A stretch of DNA of 64,000 bases from Adiantum capillus-veneris (GCA_014529385.2 CM043960.1:118428043-118492042), one strand, 5' to 3'; shown: positions 26,346 through 37,143, counted from the first letter of the stretch. The notes: a model not told the origin generated them from the letters alone. Program-made: numbers and translations.

Positions 26346-27855
26346 AATTCTTTAGGAGAAGTTGAATAGAAGCATTCAAGCTTGTGCATTTAAGTCCATC
26401 CAAGCATGAAATGATCTTACTCTCCGTTGTTGTTTATGCTATGGTTGGTAGCAAAGGAATATGGATTTGGAATTTGAATTAGAAGCCTTGGCATCTCGAA
26501 GAGCATTTATGGATACAACCATCCAATATATCCAAGAAAAGGGTAGAGGCATCATTGTCCCTTCACCACCGACTAAAGCCTCTATTTTGAAACCATTTGT
26601 GTGTATTGGGGGTGATGACTGTGTTTCATGTGGTAAACCCCTCTCAGCTAACCACATGGCAGGGGTCTTCTTGCTGGAATGTTAACACAAATATCACCCA
26701 TTTTCTTTGCCGTTCTATGTGGCACTATGGCAGAGTGCACTCATCCATTGTGCATAGTAAAGATTCCATAAATTGCCAAGTGTTGGGCACTCGGAATTGC
26801 GTACATAGAGCCGGAGGGTGGGTTCACTATACTCAGCTTAAATCCACTTGTCCATGAGATAAATCCCTTAATATGATTTTTTTCTTCATAGAAACCGATG
26901 TTGACAAAAGTTCTCATCTACTTGAACTTGACGAGAACAATACAGAAATGTTTGAACTTGACGAGAACAACATAGAGCTATCTAAGGGTTTCCAACGTAG
27001 CAGGGCTGTTGTAAAAAGAGGGGATAGAGTGGAGGACCCCGAGGCTGAACCCTTCGTGGTTAAGAACCATGGCAAGGAAACCATTGGACATGACTCCAAC
27101 AATCTCTCAACCAACAACCAGGAAGGTAATGAAGTGCATATATGTAGTGAATCATTTTTGTTGAGCAAGTTTTGGTTTTTTTCCCCTAAACCTTATTGTG
27201 ATCCCAGAACTGGAAACCGCGGATAAAGTGGAGGACGCAGAGGATGTGGAGACATTACGAGTAGTTGAAAATACCTTGAGGAAGAAACAAAAGCGACAAC
27301 AGGAGGAAGAAGTGCATCCTCTCGATCCAAAGAAAAGCATTAATCAAGACCCCCCAAAACCCGTGCACATCGGAAATTTGAAGTTCCATGTGTTTTTTGT
27401 GCTATTTACTTATTTTGAATATAAGATATATTTTTTGTCTCATGGTGTCAATCTTCACTATAATTTACTGGGTGTGGTTTTTTGGGCGCTGTAGTAAAAA
27501 TACAAGTGATTTGTAATGTTGGGCACCGGATTTTCGCTTAAGAAGACCTGGGGCACTTTGATCGGGAGACACCCCTAGTAACTCAGTTTCGTGTCCCTCA
27601 CCTTTCAGAGGATAATAGGCCTTCCTTGATCATTAATATTAATGATCTGCTTATTGTCACTCACAACAAGAGAGAAGGACCAAGCCCGCCTAACGTGGAC
27701 ATGCTGCACTTTTGAAAGGTGAAACACGACAATAATTTGAACCACTATGTGCACCATTTTGCAGAGTGGTTTGTTCTTGGGGCTAGCCAGATTGTTGAAG
27801 TGTACATCTGAAACACAAGCCGCTACCAAGACCTAGAAAAGCGGTTAGAATTGTG

Positions 27856-27860
27856 CTTGC
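27856..27860. repeat. Target-site duplication CTTGC, left copy
   Basis: Identical to 33207-33211 on the other side of the Tork-like Copia element. Confidence 0.9.
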
Positions 27861-28584
27861 TGTTAAGTATGGAGCCTGATTTACCCTTGTAATTTTCTGT
27901 GGTAAAAGCGCACATTTGTAAGGCCCCCATTATGAGGAGAATCCATCGTGCGTGAAGGAAAATCACTCACCGGAAGCCGGAATATTCCTTTTCGCCGGAA
28001 TATTATGGCCGGAAAGCAGTCGGAAAGTGGTCGGAAAACAACCGGTCGGTTGGCCAGTGGCCGGTAGTCAATGGCCGATGGCCGGTGGTCGGAAGTCAAT
28101 GGCGGGTGGCCGGTGGCCGAATTCAATGGCTGGTGGCCGAATTCAAAAGCGGACTTGTCTTCTCAAGGGCGGCCACACATGGGCGGATTGGAGGGTCCGA
28201 TTTGGACTTATTCACACAAGGGCGGCTACACATGGCTGTCTCTCATAAGAGAGAGCAGCCCTTTTGGCCTATAAAAGGAGGCCATTTCTACACACATTTC
28301 ATAGTGTGAAGTTGATGAAACAAGGTGAGTGTGAGGTGGTGAGAGTGAAGCAAGGCGGGAGCTCTATCAAGGGTTTAATCCCTTTGTAAACTACTTCTTC
28401 TTTTGAAGTGCTAAAGCCATTGAGTGGCTGCTTTCCCGTGGACATAGCCCACATTGGGTGAACCACGTATATCGTGTGTACTCTCTCTCTCTCTCTACTC
28501 TATAATCTCTTGTGTGTGAAATCTATCTCTCTCCATTAAGTAATCTACTCAAAAATCTATTTAGCTACGTCTTATTTTCTAACA
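27861..28584 (+). repeat. 5' LTR of the Tork-like element (724 bp)
   Basis: Starts TGTTAAG and ends CTAACA. It contains a GC-rich minisatellite of 'ggccggtgg/gtcaatggccg' words (28020-28140), a strong TATA box TATAAAAG at 28270-28277 and a short (CT)n run near 28482-28495. The first ~117 bp have no counterpart in the 3' LTR. Confidence 0.9.
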
Positions 28585-28586
28585 AA

Positions 28587-28598
28587 TGGTATCAGAGC
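28587..28598 (+). other. Primer-binding site (initiator Met tRNA type)
   Basis: TGGTATCAGAGC two bases after the LTR end. This is the usual plant Copia primer-binding sequence, complementary to the 3' end of initiator tRNA-Met. Confidence 0.92.
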
Positions 28599-28657
28599 AA
28601 GGTTTGCTCATAGCTAAATTATCTCAAGGAAAGGATTCCTTGAATTGAGTGGGAGTT

Positions 28658-30085
28658 ATGGCGGAGGAAGGGAAGCTCAAGATTGAGAAGTTCAACGGCA
28701 AAAACTACCAACATTGGAAGATGCAGATTGAAGACTATCTCTACCAGAAGGACCTCTATTTGCCACTAGGCGGTCTTGCGAAGAAGCCCGCAACAATGGC
28801 AGATGAAGCACGGATTGTCCTTGATCGAAAGGCACTGGGAACAATCCGGTTAAGCTTGGCGTCAACGGTGGCGTTCAATGTTTCGGAGATGAAGACCACG
28901 GAGGACTTGACGAAGTCACTTGACGACTTCTACGAGAAACCATCGGCATCCAATAAGGTCTTTCTTATGAAGCGCTTGTTCAATCTAAAGATGGCAGAGA
29001 ATGGTTCAGTTGAAGAACACCTAAATGAATTTAACACAAACATAAGTCAACTTCGATCAGTGAAAATCAATTTCGATGATGAAGTGCGAGCTCTCCTTAT
29101 ACTATCATCTCTACCGGATAGTTGGGACAGCCTTGTGATGGCTATAAGTAATTCTATCTCTGGCACAAATACTCTTAAGTTTGATGATGTTGTGGGTGTT
29201 CTCCTAAGCGAGGAAATGCAAAGGAGAAGCACAGGAGAATCATCAAGTGTTGCACTATCAGTGGAAACAAGAGGAAGGCCTAAGGAGAGGTTTAAAAACC
29301 AAAAGGGTCATGATCTTTCAAGGCGTAGCAAGTCACGCACAAAGTCAGTTCTTGAATGTTGGAACTGCGGCAAGAAGGGCCACGTCAAGAAGGATTGCTG
29401 GTCCAAGAAGAAGAAGGAGACAGAGTCTCAAGACAACAAGCCAACATCGGAGGCCAATGTGGCAGGTAAAGTAGAGCAAGATGCTCTAATTCTCTCATTA
29501 GACAATGTGTCTAATTCCTGGATAGTAGATTCCGGGGCTTCATTCCATGCGACACCACACAAGCAACATTTCCAAGACTACACCAAAGGTAATTTTGGGT
29601 ATGTATACTTGGGAGATGATGAAGCTTGTGAGATTTTTGGCAAAGGTACAGTTTCTGTCAAAACTGCTAACGGAAATGAATGGAAGCTTAAAGATGTTAG
29701 TCATGTTCCTTCTCTTCGCAAAAATTTGATCTCTACAGGACAATTGGACGATGAAGGTCACAACATTGCATTTGGAAACAAACGGTGGAAGATCTCAAAG
29801 GGATCTTTGGTGGTTGCCAAGGGAGAAAAAGTCGGTACACTTCACTTGCGTACTGTTAGCACGCAACCTTCAGCTTGTGCAACAACTACAGAAGTTGACA
29901 GTGCGGTGTGGCACTACCGACTTGGGCATATGAGTGCCAAAGGAATGCAAATCCTTCAAACAAAGAAGCTTCTACCAGGTTTGAAAGAAGTGGACTTAGA
30001 GTTCTGTGAAGATTGTGTTTATAGTAAACAAAAGAGGGTAAAATTTCAAAAATCAGGAAATGAAAGAAAAAATAAAAAAACTTGA
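28658..30085 (+). CDS. Tork-like gag, protease and integrase N-terminus
   Basis: Begins MAEEGKLKIEKFNGKNYQHW, the usual Copia gag start, 60 bases after the PBS. The gag body is followed by the CCHC knuckle CWNCGKKGHVKKDC (29359-29400), aspartic protease WIVDSGASFHATP (29520-29558) and the GAG-pre-integrase HYRLGHMSAKGMQ (~29911-29949). The integrase HHCC zinc region ends at CEDCVYSKQKRVKF. The frame closes at TGA 30083-30085, just after a run of seven A. The polyprotein continues in another frame from ~30075. Reading is otherwise uninterrupted. Confidence 0.93.
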   Translation: MAEEGKLKIEKFNGKNYQHWKMQIEDYLYQKDLYLPLGGLAKKPATMADEARIVLDRKALGTIRLSLASTVAFNVSEMKTTEDLTKSLDDFYEKPSASNKVFLMKRLFNLKMAENGSVEEHLNEFNTNISQLRSVKINFDDEVRALLILSSLPDSWDSLVMAISNSISGTNTLKFDDVVGVLLSEEMQRRSTGESSSVALSVETRGRPKERFKNQKGHDLSRRSKSRTKSVLECWNCGKKGHVKKDCWSKKKKETESQDNKPTSEANVAGKVEQDALILSLDNVSNSWIVDSGASFHATPHKQHFQDYTKGNFGYVYLGDDEACEIFGKGTVSVKTANGNEWKLKDVSHVPSLRKNLISTGQLDDEGHNIAFGNKRWKISKGSLVVAKGEKVGTLHLRTVSTQPSACATTTEVDSAVWHYRLGHMSAKGMQILQTKKLLPGLKEVDLEFCEDCVYSKQKRVKFQKSGNERKNKKT

Positions 30086-32540
30086 GTTGGTTCATTCTGA
30101 TGTTTGGGGTCCTGCAAGTAAACCATCACTTGGTGGCTCATTGTACTATGTAACATTCATAGACGATGCGAGTAGAAAAACATGGGTTTATGTCATGAAG
30201 AATAAATCCGATGTATTTTCCATATTTCAAAGGTGGAAAGCCTTTGTGGAAAATGAAACAAGTACCAAGGTTGAATGCCTCAGATCCAACAATGGAGGCA
30301 AATATTGTAGCCAAGCTTTTGAAATCTTTTGTGCTAGCAATGGCATTCGGAGGCAAAGGACAACCCCAAGGACACCTCAACAAAATGGGATTTCAGAAAG
30401 GATGAACAGGACAATCATGGAACGAGCACGAAGCATGCGGCTACATGCAGGCCTACCGCTTGAACTTTGGGCGGAAGGTGTAAGTACGTCTGTGTACTTA
30501 ATCAATCGGTCACCCTCAACGGCATTGGATGGGGGAGTTCTAGAAGAGGCATGGAAGGGTAAACCGGTGAATTATGCATTTCTCAAAGTGTTTGGGTGTG
30601 AGGCTTTCATGCACATAGATAGAAGCCTAAGATCAAAGCTAGATGCAAAGTCCAAAAAGTGTTTCTTCATTGGCTATGGAGAAGGAGACTTTGGGTATCG
30701 CCTATGGAATCCTGAAGATGGTAAAATCTTAAGGAGTAGGGATGTAATTTTTAACGACCAAAATATGTACAAAGATTACTTGGAAAGAAAACAAACAAAA
30801 GAAACAGGTGATGAGTACATGGAGCTTGAGGACGGTGAAGACTCAAGGATTGCAAACGGTGACAATGTGCAACAACGTCAACCAAATGAGGAGCCTCAAC
30901 CTATTCCCCGAAGATCTACAAGAGCAAGTAGACCTCCAGAAAGGTTTGTTCCTTCCTTCGACCATCTCTTGATCTCAGATTCTGGAGAGCCGGAATCATA
31001 CGAAGAAGCTATGCAACATGAATCCAAAGAACAATGGACGAAGAGCATGCAAGTGGAGATGGACTCACTACATCGCAACCAAACATGGGAGTTGGTTGAG
31101 TTGCCTAAAGGTAAGCGGGCACTTCAAAACAAATGGGTGTACAAGCTGAAGGAAGAAGAAGGTGGGAAGAAAAGGTACAAGTCTAGGCTTGTGGTAAAAG
31201 GTTTTTCTCAAAAGAAAGGTATTGACTTCAATGAAATATTTTCTCCTGTTGTAAAAATGAACTCAATTAGGATTTTCTTAAGCCTTGTGGCTACTCATGA
31301 TCTAAATCTCGAGCAAATGGATGTAAATACGGCATTCCCTCACGGTGACTTAGAGGAGGAAATCTACATGCTTCAACCAAAGGGGTATAAAGTAAAAGGT
31401 AAGGAGAAAATGGTTTGCAAATTAAAGAAGAGTTTGTATGGTTTAAAGCAAGCATCAAGACAATGGTACTTGAAGTTTGATCGATGGATGTTGGATCATG
31501 GATTCACAAGATGCAACTCGGATCACTACGTTTACACGAAGAATTTGGGAGATGGGAAATTCATCATCCTAATGTTGTATGTTGATGACATGTTGATTGC
31601 AAGTGCTAACATGCAGGACATCAAAGACCTAAAAGAGGAGCTGTCAAAATCTTTTTCAATGAAAGATTTAGGTGCTGCAAAGAGGATACTTGGTATGAAA
31701 ATATCAAGGGATAGGACGAAGAAGACAATAAAGCTATCTCAAGAAGATTACATCAAGAAGGTACTAGAAAGGTTTGCAATGCAAAATGCAAAACCAGTTT
31801 CTACACCTTTGGCTGGTCATTTTAAACTAACGAAGGATATGTGTCCAAAGACACAAGAGGAGATAGCCTATATGTCTAAAGTTCCATATGCTGCAGCGGT
31901 AGGTTCTCTAATGTCTGCTATGGTCTGGACAAGGCCAGACATTGCACATGCAGTGGGAGTGGTGAGTAGGTTCATGGACAACCCAGGTAAAGAGCATTGG
32001 CAAGCTGTGAAGTGGATACTTAGGTATCTAAAAGGGACAACAACAAATGCTTTGTATTTTGGACGAACTGATATTTTTCTAGAAGGGTATGCTGATGCAG
32101 ATATGGCAGGTGACAAAGATACTCGAAGGAGCACTACTGGCTATGTGTTCACGGTTGGAGGCACAGCAGTAAGCTGGGCTTCAAAGCTGCAGAAAGTGGT
32201 TTCACTTTCTACCACGGAAGCAGAGTATGTAGCAATGACGGAGGCAAGCAAAGAAATTCTGTGGCTTCACAGATTCTTAGAAGAGCTTGGATTCAAACAA
32301 GACAATTGTGTCTTGTATAGTGATAGCCAAAGCGCTATCCATCTTGCGAAGAACTCAGCCTTTCATTCAAGGACAAAGCACATTGAGGTGAGATATCACT
32401 TCATACGCACTCTTTTGGAAGAGGGACAGCTAAAGCTAGGAAAGGTGCATACAAGTGAAAATCCTGCAGACATGTTTACAAAGGTGGTCAACAAGGAGAA
32501 GTTGAGCTTTTGCTCATCTTCAATCGGCATTCAAGGATAA
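30060..32540 (+). CDS. Tork-like integrase core, reverse transcriptase and RNase H
   Basis: Continuation of the polyprotein, shifted by one base at the A run near 30075. Integrase core: HSDVWGP (~30092) and NGISERMNR (~30386). The second catalytic Asp position reads SNNGG (~30288) where the family has S-D-N-G. RT: QNKWVYKLKEEEG (~31126) and LYVDDMLIA (~31576), intact. RNase H: GYADADMAGDKDTRRSTTGY (~32087), LSTTEAEYVAMTE and YSDSQSAIHLAKN, ending RTKHIEVRYHFIR and stop 32538-32540. All RT and RNase H residues look intact. The frameshift and integrase change suggest this copy cannot move on its own. Confidence 0.92.
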   Translation: MKEKIKKLELVHSDVWGPASKPSLGGSLYYVTFIDDASRKTWVYVMKNKSDVFSIFQRWKAFVENETSTKVECLRSNNGGKYCSQAFEIFCASNGIRRQRTTPRTPQQNGISERMNRTIMERARSMRLHAGLPLELWAEGVSTSVYLINRSPSTALDGGVLEEAWKGKPVNYAFLKVFGCEAFMHIDRSLRSKLDAKSKKCFFIGYGEGDFGYRLWNPEDGKILRSRDVIFNDQNMYKDYLERKQTKETGDEYMELEDGEDSRIANGDNVQQRQPNEEPQPIPRRSTRASRPPERFVPSFDHLLISDSGEPESYEEAMQHESKEQWTKSMQVEMDSLHRNQTWELVELPKGKRALQNKWVYKLKEEEGGKKRYKSRLVVKGFSQKKGIDFNEIFSPVVKMNSIRIFLSLVATHDLNLEQMDVNTAFPHGDLEEEIYMLQPKGYKVKGKEKMVCKLKKSLYGLKQASRQWYLKFDRWMLDHGFTRCNSDHYVYTKNLGDGKFIILMLYVDDMLIASANMQDIKDLKEELSKSFSMKDLGAAKRILGMKISRDRTKKTIKLSQEDYIKKVLERFAMQNAKPVSTPLAGHFKLTKDMCPKTQEEIAYMSKVPYAAAVGSLMSAMVWTRPDIAHAVGVVSRFMDNPGKEHWQAVKWILRYLKGTTTNALYFGRTDIFLEGYADADMAGDKDTRRSTTGYVFTVGGTAVSWASKLQKVVSLSTTEAEYVAMTEASKEILWLHRFLEELGFKQDNCVLYSDSQSAIHLAKNSAFHSRTKHIEVRYHFIRTLLEEGQLKLGKVHTSENPADMFTKVVNKEKLSFCSSSIGIQG

Positions 32541-32599
32541 GAAGCCAGAATGGAAAGCAGTCACAGGTTTGGTTTGGAGATCAGTCTCCAAGTGGAGAT

Positions 32600-33074
32600 C
32601 GCTGGAATATTCCTTTTCGCTGGAATATTATGGCCGGACGGCGGCCGGAAAGTGGTCGGAAAACAACCGGTCGGTTGGCCGGTGGCCGGTAGTCAATGGC
32701 CGATGGCCGGTGGTCGGAAGTCAATGGCCGGTGGCCGAATTCAAAAGCGGACAGGTCTTCTCAAGGGCGGCCACACATGGGCAGATTGGAGGGTCCGATT
32801 TGGACTTATTCGCACAAGGGCGGCTACACATGGTTGTCTCTCATAAGAGAGGGCAGCCCTTTTGGCCTATAAAAGGAGGCCATTTCTACACACATTTCAT
32901 AGTGTGAAGTTGATGCAACAAGGTGAGTGTGAGGTGGTGAGAGTGAAGCAAGGCGGGAGCTCTATCAAGGGTTTAATCCCTTTGTAAACTACTTCTTCTT
33001 TTGAAGTGCTAAAGCCATTGAGTGGCTGCTTTCCCGTGGACGTAGCCCACATTAGGTGAACCACGTATATCGTG

Positions 33075-33121
<47 letters not shown>

Positions 33122-33206
33122 CTATAATCTCTTGTGTGTGAAATCTATCTCTCTCCATTAAGTAATCTACTCAAAAATCTATTTAGCTACGTCTTATTTT
33201 CTAACA
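32600..33206 (+). repeat. 3' LTR of the Tork-like element, 5'-truncated (~607 bp)
   Basis: Follows a PPT-like CTCCAAGTGGAGAT (32586-32599). It matches the 5' LTR from its base ~27978 onward and lacks the first ~117 bp. TATA box TATAAAA at 32869-32875. The (CT)n run near 33080-33118 is longer than in the 5' LTR, and one ~22-bp minisatellite unit present in the 5' LTR is missing. Ends CTAACA followed by TSD CTTGC. Confidence 0.88.
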
Positions 33207-33679
33207 CTTGCCTCAGGCCCGCAGGCGCTTGAACGGGTGGATTGCAAAGGAGGCATGCACTAGAAGCTCATGGCTTGATGAGCAAGAGGAACATATGCTC
33301 TTTCTAGTCTTGGGAACTTTTTGGAAAGAGTTTTCACAATTCAACAAAGATAACACCCTCCTGCTAGATGAAAAATATCGCAAGTGTTGCATGAAAGACG
33401 AAGACTCCTATGTTGTCTTGCCTTCTCTAGAGGACCATACAGAAGACCAATGGGAGAAGTTTATGCATCATGAAGTTTTGCCATTTGTCTATGAGTGGAA
33501 GGAAACAGAAAATTGATTGGAGTTGATCACTGCTTGCAAACTGGATGCTAGAAGAAGGAGGTGGAAGCAACTTCGAGACGTTGAAAATGTGAGGGAAAAA
33601 TTACCAAGCGGCCAAGGCAAAGTGCTGCCTCCACCACCACCACTACCACGTTATAAAAGGCTGCCTTCGTTCTGAAAAA

Positions 33680-34160
33680 AAATCTTAAGAGTTTTGTACG
33701 TGTAATCATGTATGTAGATACCCATGATGAGTTTCATAGTGTAACTCATGATGAGGACTTCTTTTGTTTTGTAAAATGGGAAAAAAGCGACATTGTATTG
33801 CGGAATTCTATACCGATTTCTAATGTAGAAACATGATTTTCTATTCAATCGACCATTTTGTTGTGTGCCTTGCAAGATGTCTTAATATAAGTTGATTTTA
33901 AATTGTTTTAGCAGTCAACAGAAATCTTAAGAGTTTTGTACGTGTAATCATGTATGTAGATACCCATGATGAGTTTGATTGTGTAACTAATGATGAGGAC
34001 TTCTTTTGTTTTGTAAAATGGGAAAAAAAGTGACAATGTATTGTGGAATTCTAAACCAATTTCTAATGTAGAAACATGATTTGCTATTCAATCGACCATT
34101 TTGTTGTGTGCCTTGCAAGATGTTTATTATAAGTTGATTTTAAATTGTTTTAGTAGTTTT
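33680..34160 (+). repeat. 242-bp tandem duplication downstream of gene A
   Basis: The segment starting AAATCTTAAGAGTTTTGTAC occurs at 33680 and again at 33922, with a few substitutions. It lies just after the end of gene A coding, probably in its 3' UTR. Confidence 0.93.
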
Positions 34161-34194
34161 TCTTAGGGATTTTGTAGAAGATAAAAATCAACGG

Positions 34195-34974
34195 TTAGTG
34201 GGAAGAAGTGCAAGCTATACCACCTGTGAACTGTGGACCACATGCAAGTGGTTGAAAACCATTTGCAATATGTAAACTGGTAGCCACTAGCAAGTGGTTA
34301 AGAACCACTTGAAAGAGGTTTTGAACCACTTGAAAAGGCCTTCTAGACCACTTGCTAGGTCTTCTATTCCACTTGCAAGCACTTTGAAAGTGGTTCTGAA
34401 CCACTTGCTAGTGGTTAAGATAGCACTTGCCAATGGTTCCGAACCACTTGCCAGTGGTTCCAAACCTTTTGCTAGTGGTTAAGATAGCACTTGTCAGTGG
34501 TTCAGAACCACTTGCAGTGGTTAAGATAACCTTTTGCCAGTGGTTAAGATAGCACTTGCTAGTGGTTCAGAACCACTTGCTAGTGGTTTAGATAGCACTT
34601 GCAGGTGGTTAAGATAGCACTTTCCAGTGGTTCAAAACCAGTTGCTAGTAGTTAAGATAGCACTTGATAGTGGTTCAGAACCACTTGCTAGTAGTTTAGA
34701 TAGCACTTGCAGATCGTCTATGAGATTGAAACTACGTATACAAGCAAGTGGTTCTAAAGCACTTGCAGAGGACTTCTAGATCACTTGCTAGGTCTTCTCC
34801 TCCACTTGCAAGTGCTTTGAAAGTGGTTTGGAGAAGGTTCTGAACCACTTGCTAGTGGTTTAGATAGCACTTGTAGGTGGTCAATGATATCAAAACTACG
34901 TATATAAGGGTGTTTTGACAACTTTTGGGTGACTTAAAGGGCTAGATATTTTTGTAAAATCTGGTTGAAGGTAG
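34195..34974. repeat. AAGTGGTT/AACCACTT palindromic array between the two transposon genes
   Basis: Many alternations of 'cagtggttcagaaccacttgctagtgg' and 'tagatagcacttg' type units. Because AAGTGGTT and its complement AACCACTT alternate, many local hairpins are possible. The array continues for a few tens of bases at 51404-51425 on the other side of the Tat-like insertion, so the insertion split it. Confidence 0.88.
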
Positions 34975-35131
34975 TGACGAGCGCAAAGCATGACACAGAC
35001 CCCGAAAGCCTCAAACACCAGGCCCCGATGCATGTCAAGCTGGCCACCGTGAAATGAATAGGGGTCACCACCTAGCTTTGAGTGGCTAGGATGCAGACAA
35101 TAGAGATTTGAGATAGCACAAACACTACACG

Positions 35132-35234
<103 letters not shown>

Positions 35235-35329
35235 AGACGTAGGTGATGAAAACCCCTCGGGATGTGAGGGAAACTTGCTTCAATGAAATATTTACAAAAA
35301 CCTTAGCTTCGGCGAGATGACACCATGGT

Positions 35330-35438
<109 letters not shown>

Positions 35439-36583
35439 TATAGTGCGTTCTCTAGAGGTGACTCATAACCCGGGGCGGTCACTTTTTAGAATGTGTATGA
35501 TATCACGTGAGTTAACCGGAGAGGATTAGTAAAAGACCAAAATGTATAAAAATGTATACATACAGAGGGGGGTGGGGGTTTTTTAAATAGGCTCACAGTG
35601 TAAGTATAGTATGTATATTGGGGTATTATTAATTACCTCTTGAACGCACGTGATATAGGGGTGTTTTGATAAGTGACTGCCCCGGGACTCATAAGCACGG
35701 AGATTTCTACTCTCATGAGTGTGTGGCGACCCTTGGAGTCAGGGTGTGGACATGGCTTCTTCCTCATAGTGCTAATTCCCAAAATGTTGCACTAAAATCC
35801 CCTATCTCGATGCAAGTGTTGCCAGTCCCCTCACCAAAATGCTACCAGATACTGAACCCCCCGATAGTGACCTCTCAGTGCCCCTTTATAGGTGCACGCT
35901 ACATTAGGTTAGGATAATCTAATTAGGTTAGGGCCCTAATCAAGAGAGACAAAGCAAGGAGTTGGGTCCCAGCTAGTTGACCCTTGCTTTGTCTTAGGAG
36001 AATTTTAAAAATGATATCTCCTAGGTGGGCCTTTGTGACCATCACCTAGAGAGAGGTGGCAATTTACAATGGGTTTTTATACAAGATTCTGGCTTGAAAC
36101 TGGAAAATAATAATACCCTACGGATGTTACTACGGAGATGCATCGTGGACGAGATGTCGGCAAATGGCAGGCCTCGTTGGTGCTTCGGTGTAGTGCGTTC
36201 GTCAGTTTCAGGGTCGGCCGGGGCATGCCTTCGGCCTCACTTCTTGATTTGGTGTTGCCATGGTGTGATTTGGCTGTCCTTTTTCCTTGTCGATGTCGAA
36301 CTTTGTTGTTTTCTATTTTTTGTGGGTGCGTATGACGTGCGTGTGTGCTAGTAAGTGTGTGAGTGTGTATGTGCTTGTGAGTGTATGTGTGCATATGTAT
36401 ATGGGGTTGTATGCGTGTGTGTGGGTGTGGGTGTGTGTGTGTGTGTGTAAGTAACGAGAGAGTGTTATATATATAATTTTCTCTTTTATTTATTTTTACT
36501 GCTTATGTGCAGGTTACACAGAGAATGGGGTGCGGAGATGGTAGAGGGAGCGCGTGAGGGTTGAGGGGGGTGAGAGGGATGGG

Positions 36584-36655
<72 letters not shown>

Positions 36656-36769
36656 CGAGAGAGAGAGAGGGAGTTGTTTACTGGCTGCACCCGCGTGCTG
36701 CTTACACAAAGAGCACGAGAGAGAGTGGGTGAGGAATGGGAAAGTGTGTGTGTGTGTGTATGGGTGTGC

Positions 36770-36883
<114 letters not shown>

Positions 36884-36930
36884 TTTTGTCTTTGCGCTGG
36901 TTCAGGCTGCTTGGCCGACAGGAAACGAGA

Positions 36931-36957
36931 GGGGGGGGGGGGGGGGGGGGGGGGGGG
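36931..36957 (+). repeat. 27-base G homopolymer
   Basis: An uninterrupted G run inside the Tat-like 3' LTR. The corresponding position in the 5' LTR (about 50391-50398) has only a short G run, so it expanded, or was mis-assembled, after insertion. Confidence 0.9.
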
Positions 36958-37022
36958 AGAGTCAATGGGGTACGGGCTGAACGAGGGAGAGAGGTACGAG
37001 GGAGAGGGTGAGGGTGAGGGTG

Positions 37023-37143
<121 letters not shown>

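Larger units (their letters stand above)
27861..33206 (+). mobile_element. Tork/Tnt1-like Ty1/Copia retrotransposon, nearly complete
   Basis: Order: 5' LTR 27861-28584, PBS, gag-pol, polypurine-like tract, 3' LTR 32600-33206, with a 5-bp duplication CTTGC on both sides. The 5' LTR opens TGTTAAG and both LTRs close CTAACA. The internal region has only one frame break. It sits inside an exon of gene A of the host DNA transposon and is the youngest-looking Copia in the window by coding integrity. Domain sequences are closest to the Tork/Tnt1 group, judged by recognition rather than a search. Confidence 0.93.
23741..33675 (+). pseudogene. Gene A of the DNA transposon: coiled-coil / RING-H2-like protein, degenerate, split by a Copia insertion
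   Basis: No known family recognised. Pieces in order: possible start MSELELQDQTPP (23741); a charged helical exon (ELTDKYIPDEELLNVFKCLH, 24076-24135, open to ~24290); a second coiled stretch ending LNSLQ at 24826; an intron 24827-26355 (GTAAGC donor, TTTAG acceptor) filled by an AAGTGC array; a coding restart EKLNRSIQACAFK (26356); a RING-H2-like finger (CVSC at ~26623, LLEC, HKYHPF, then ECTHPLC one frame over, 26623-26750); acidic exons 26893-27125 and 27208-27360; and an exon ending LEKRLELCL at 27860. Here a Copia inserted. The frame resumes precisely at 33212 (PQARRRLNG) and runs on to ~33510. After that, nonsense changes precede a Pro-rich end at about 33675. Stops and a one-base loss in the finger indicate a pseudogene. 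Confidence 0.65.

Noticed and set aside
34195-34974. Possible CRISPR-like repeat array
   Set aside because: Units vary in length, there are no unique spacers, and the context is a plant transposon; it is a degenerate tandem/palindromic array.
36025-36351. An open frame that recurs at 49697-50053
   Set aside because: The similarity is LTR-to-LTR identity of one element; the frame has no domain and lies in an LTR.
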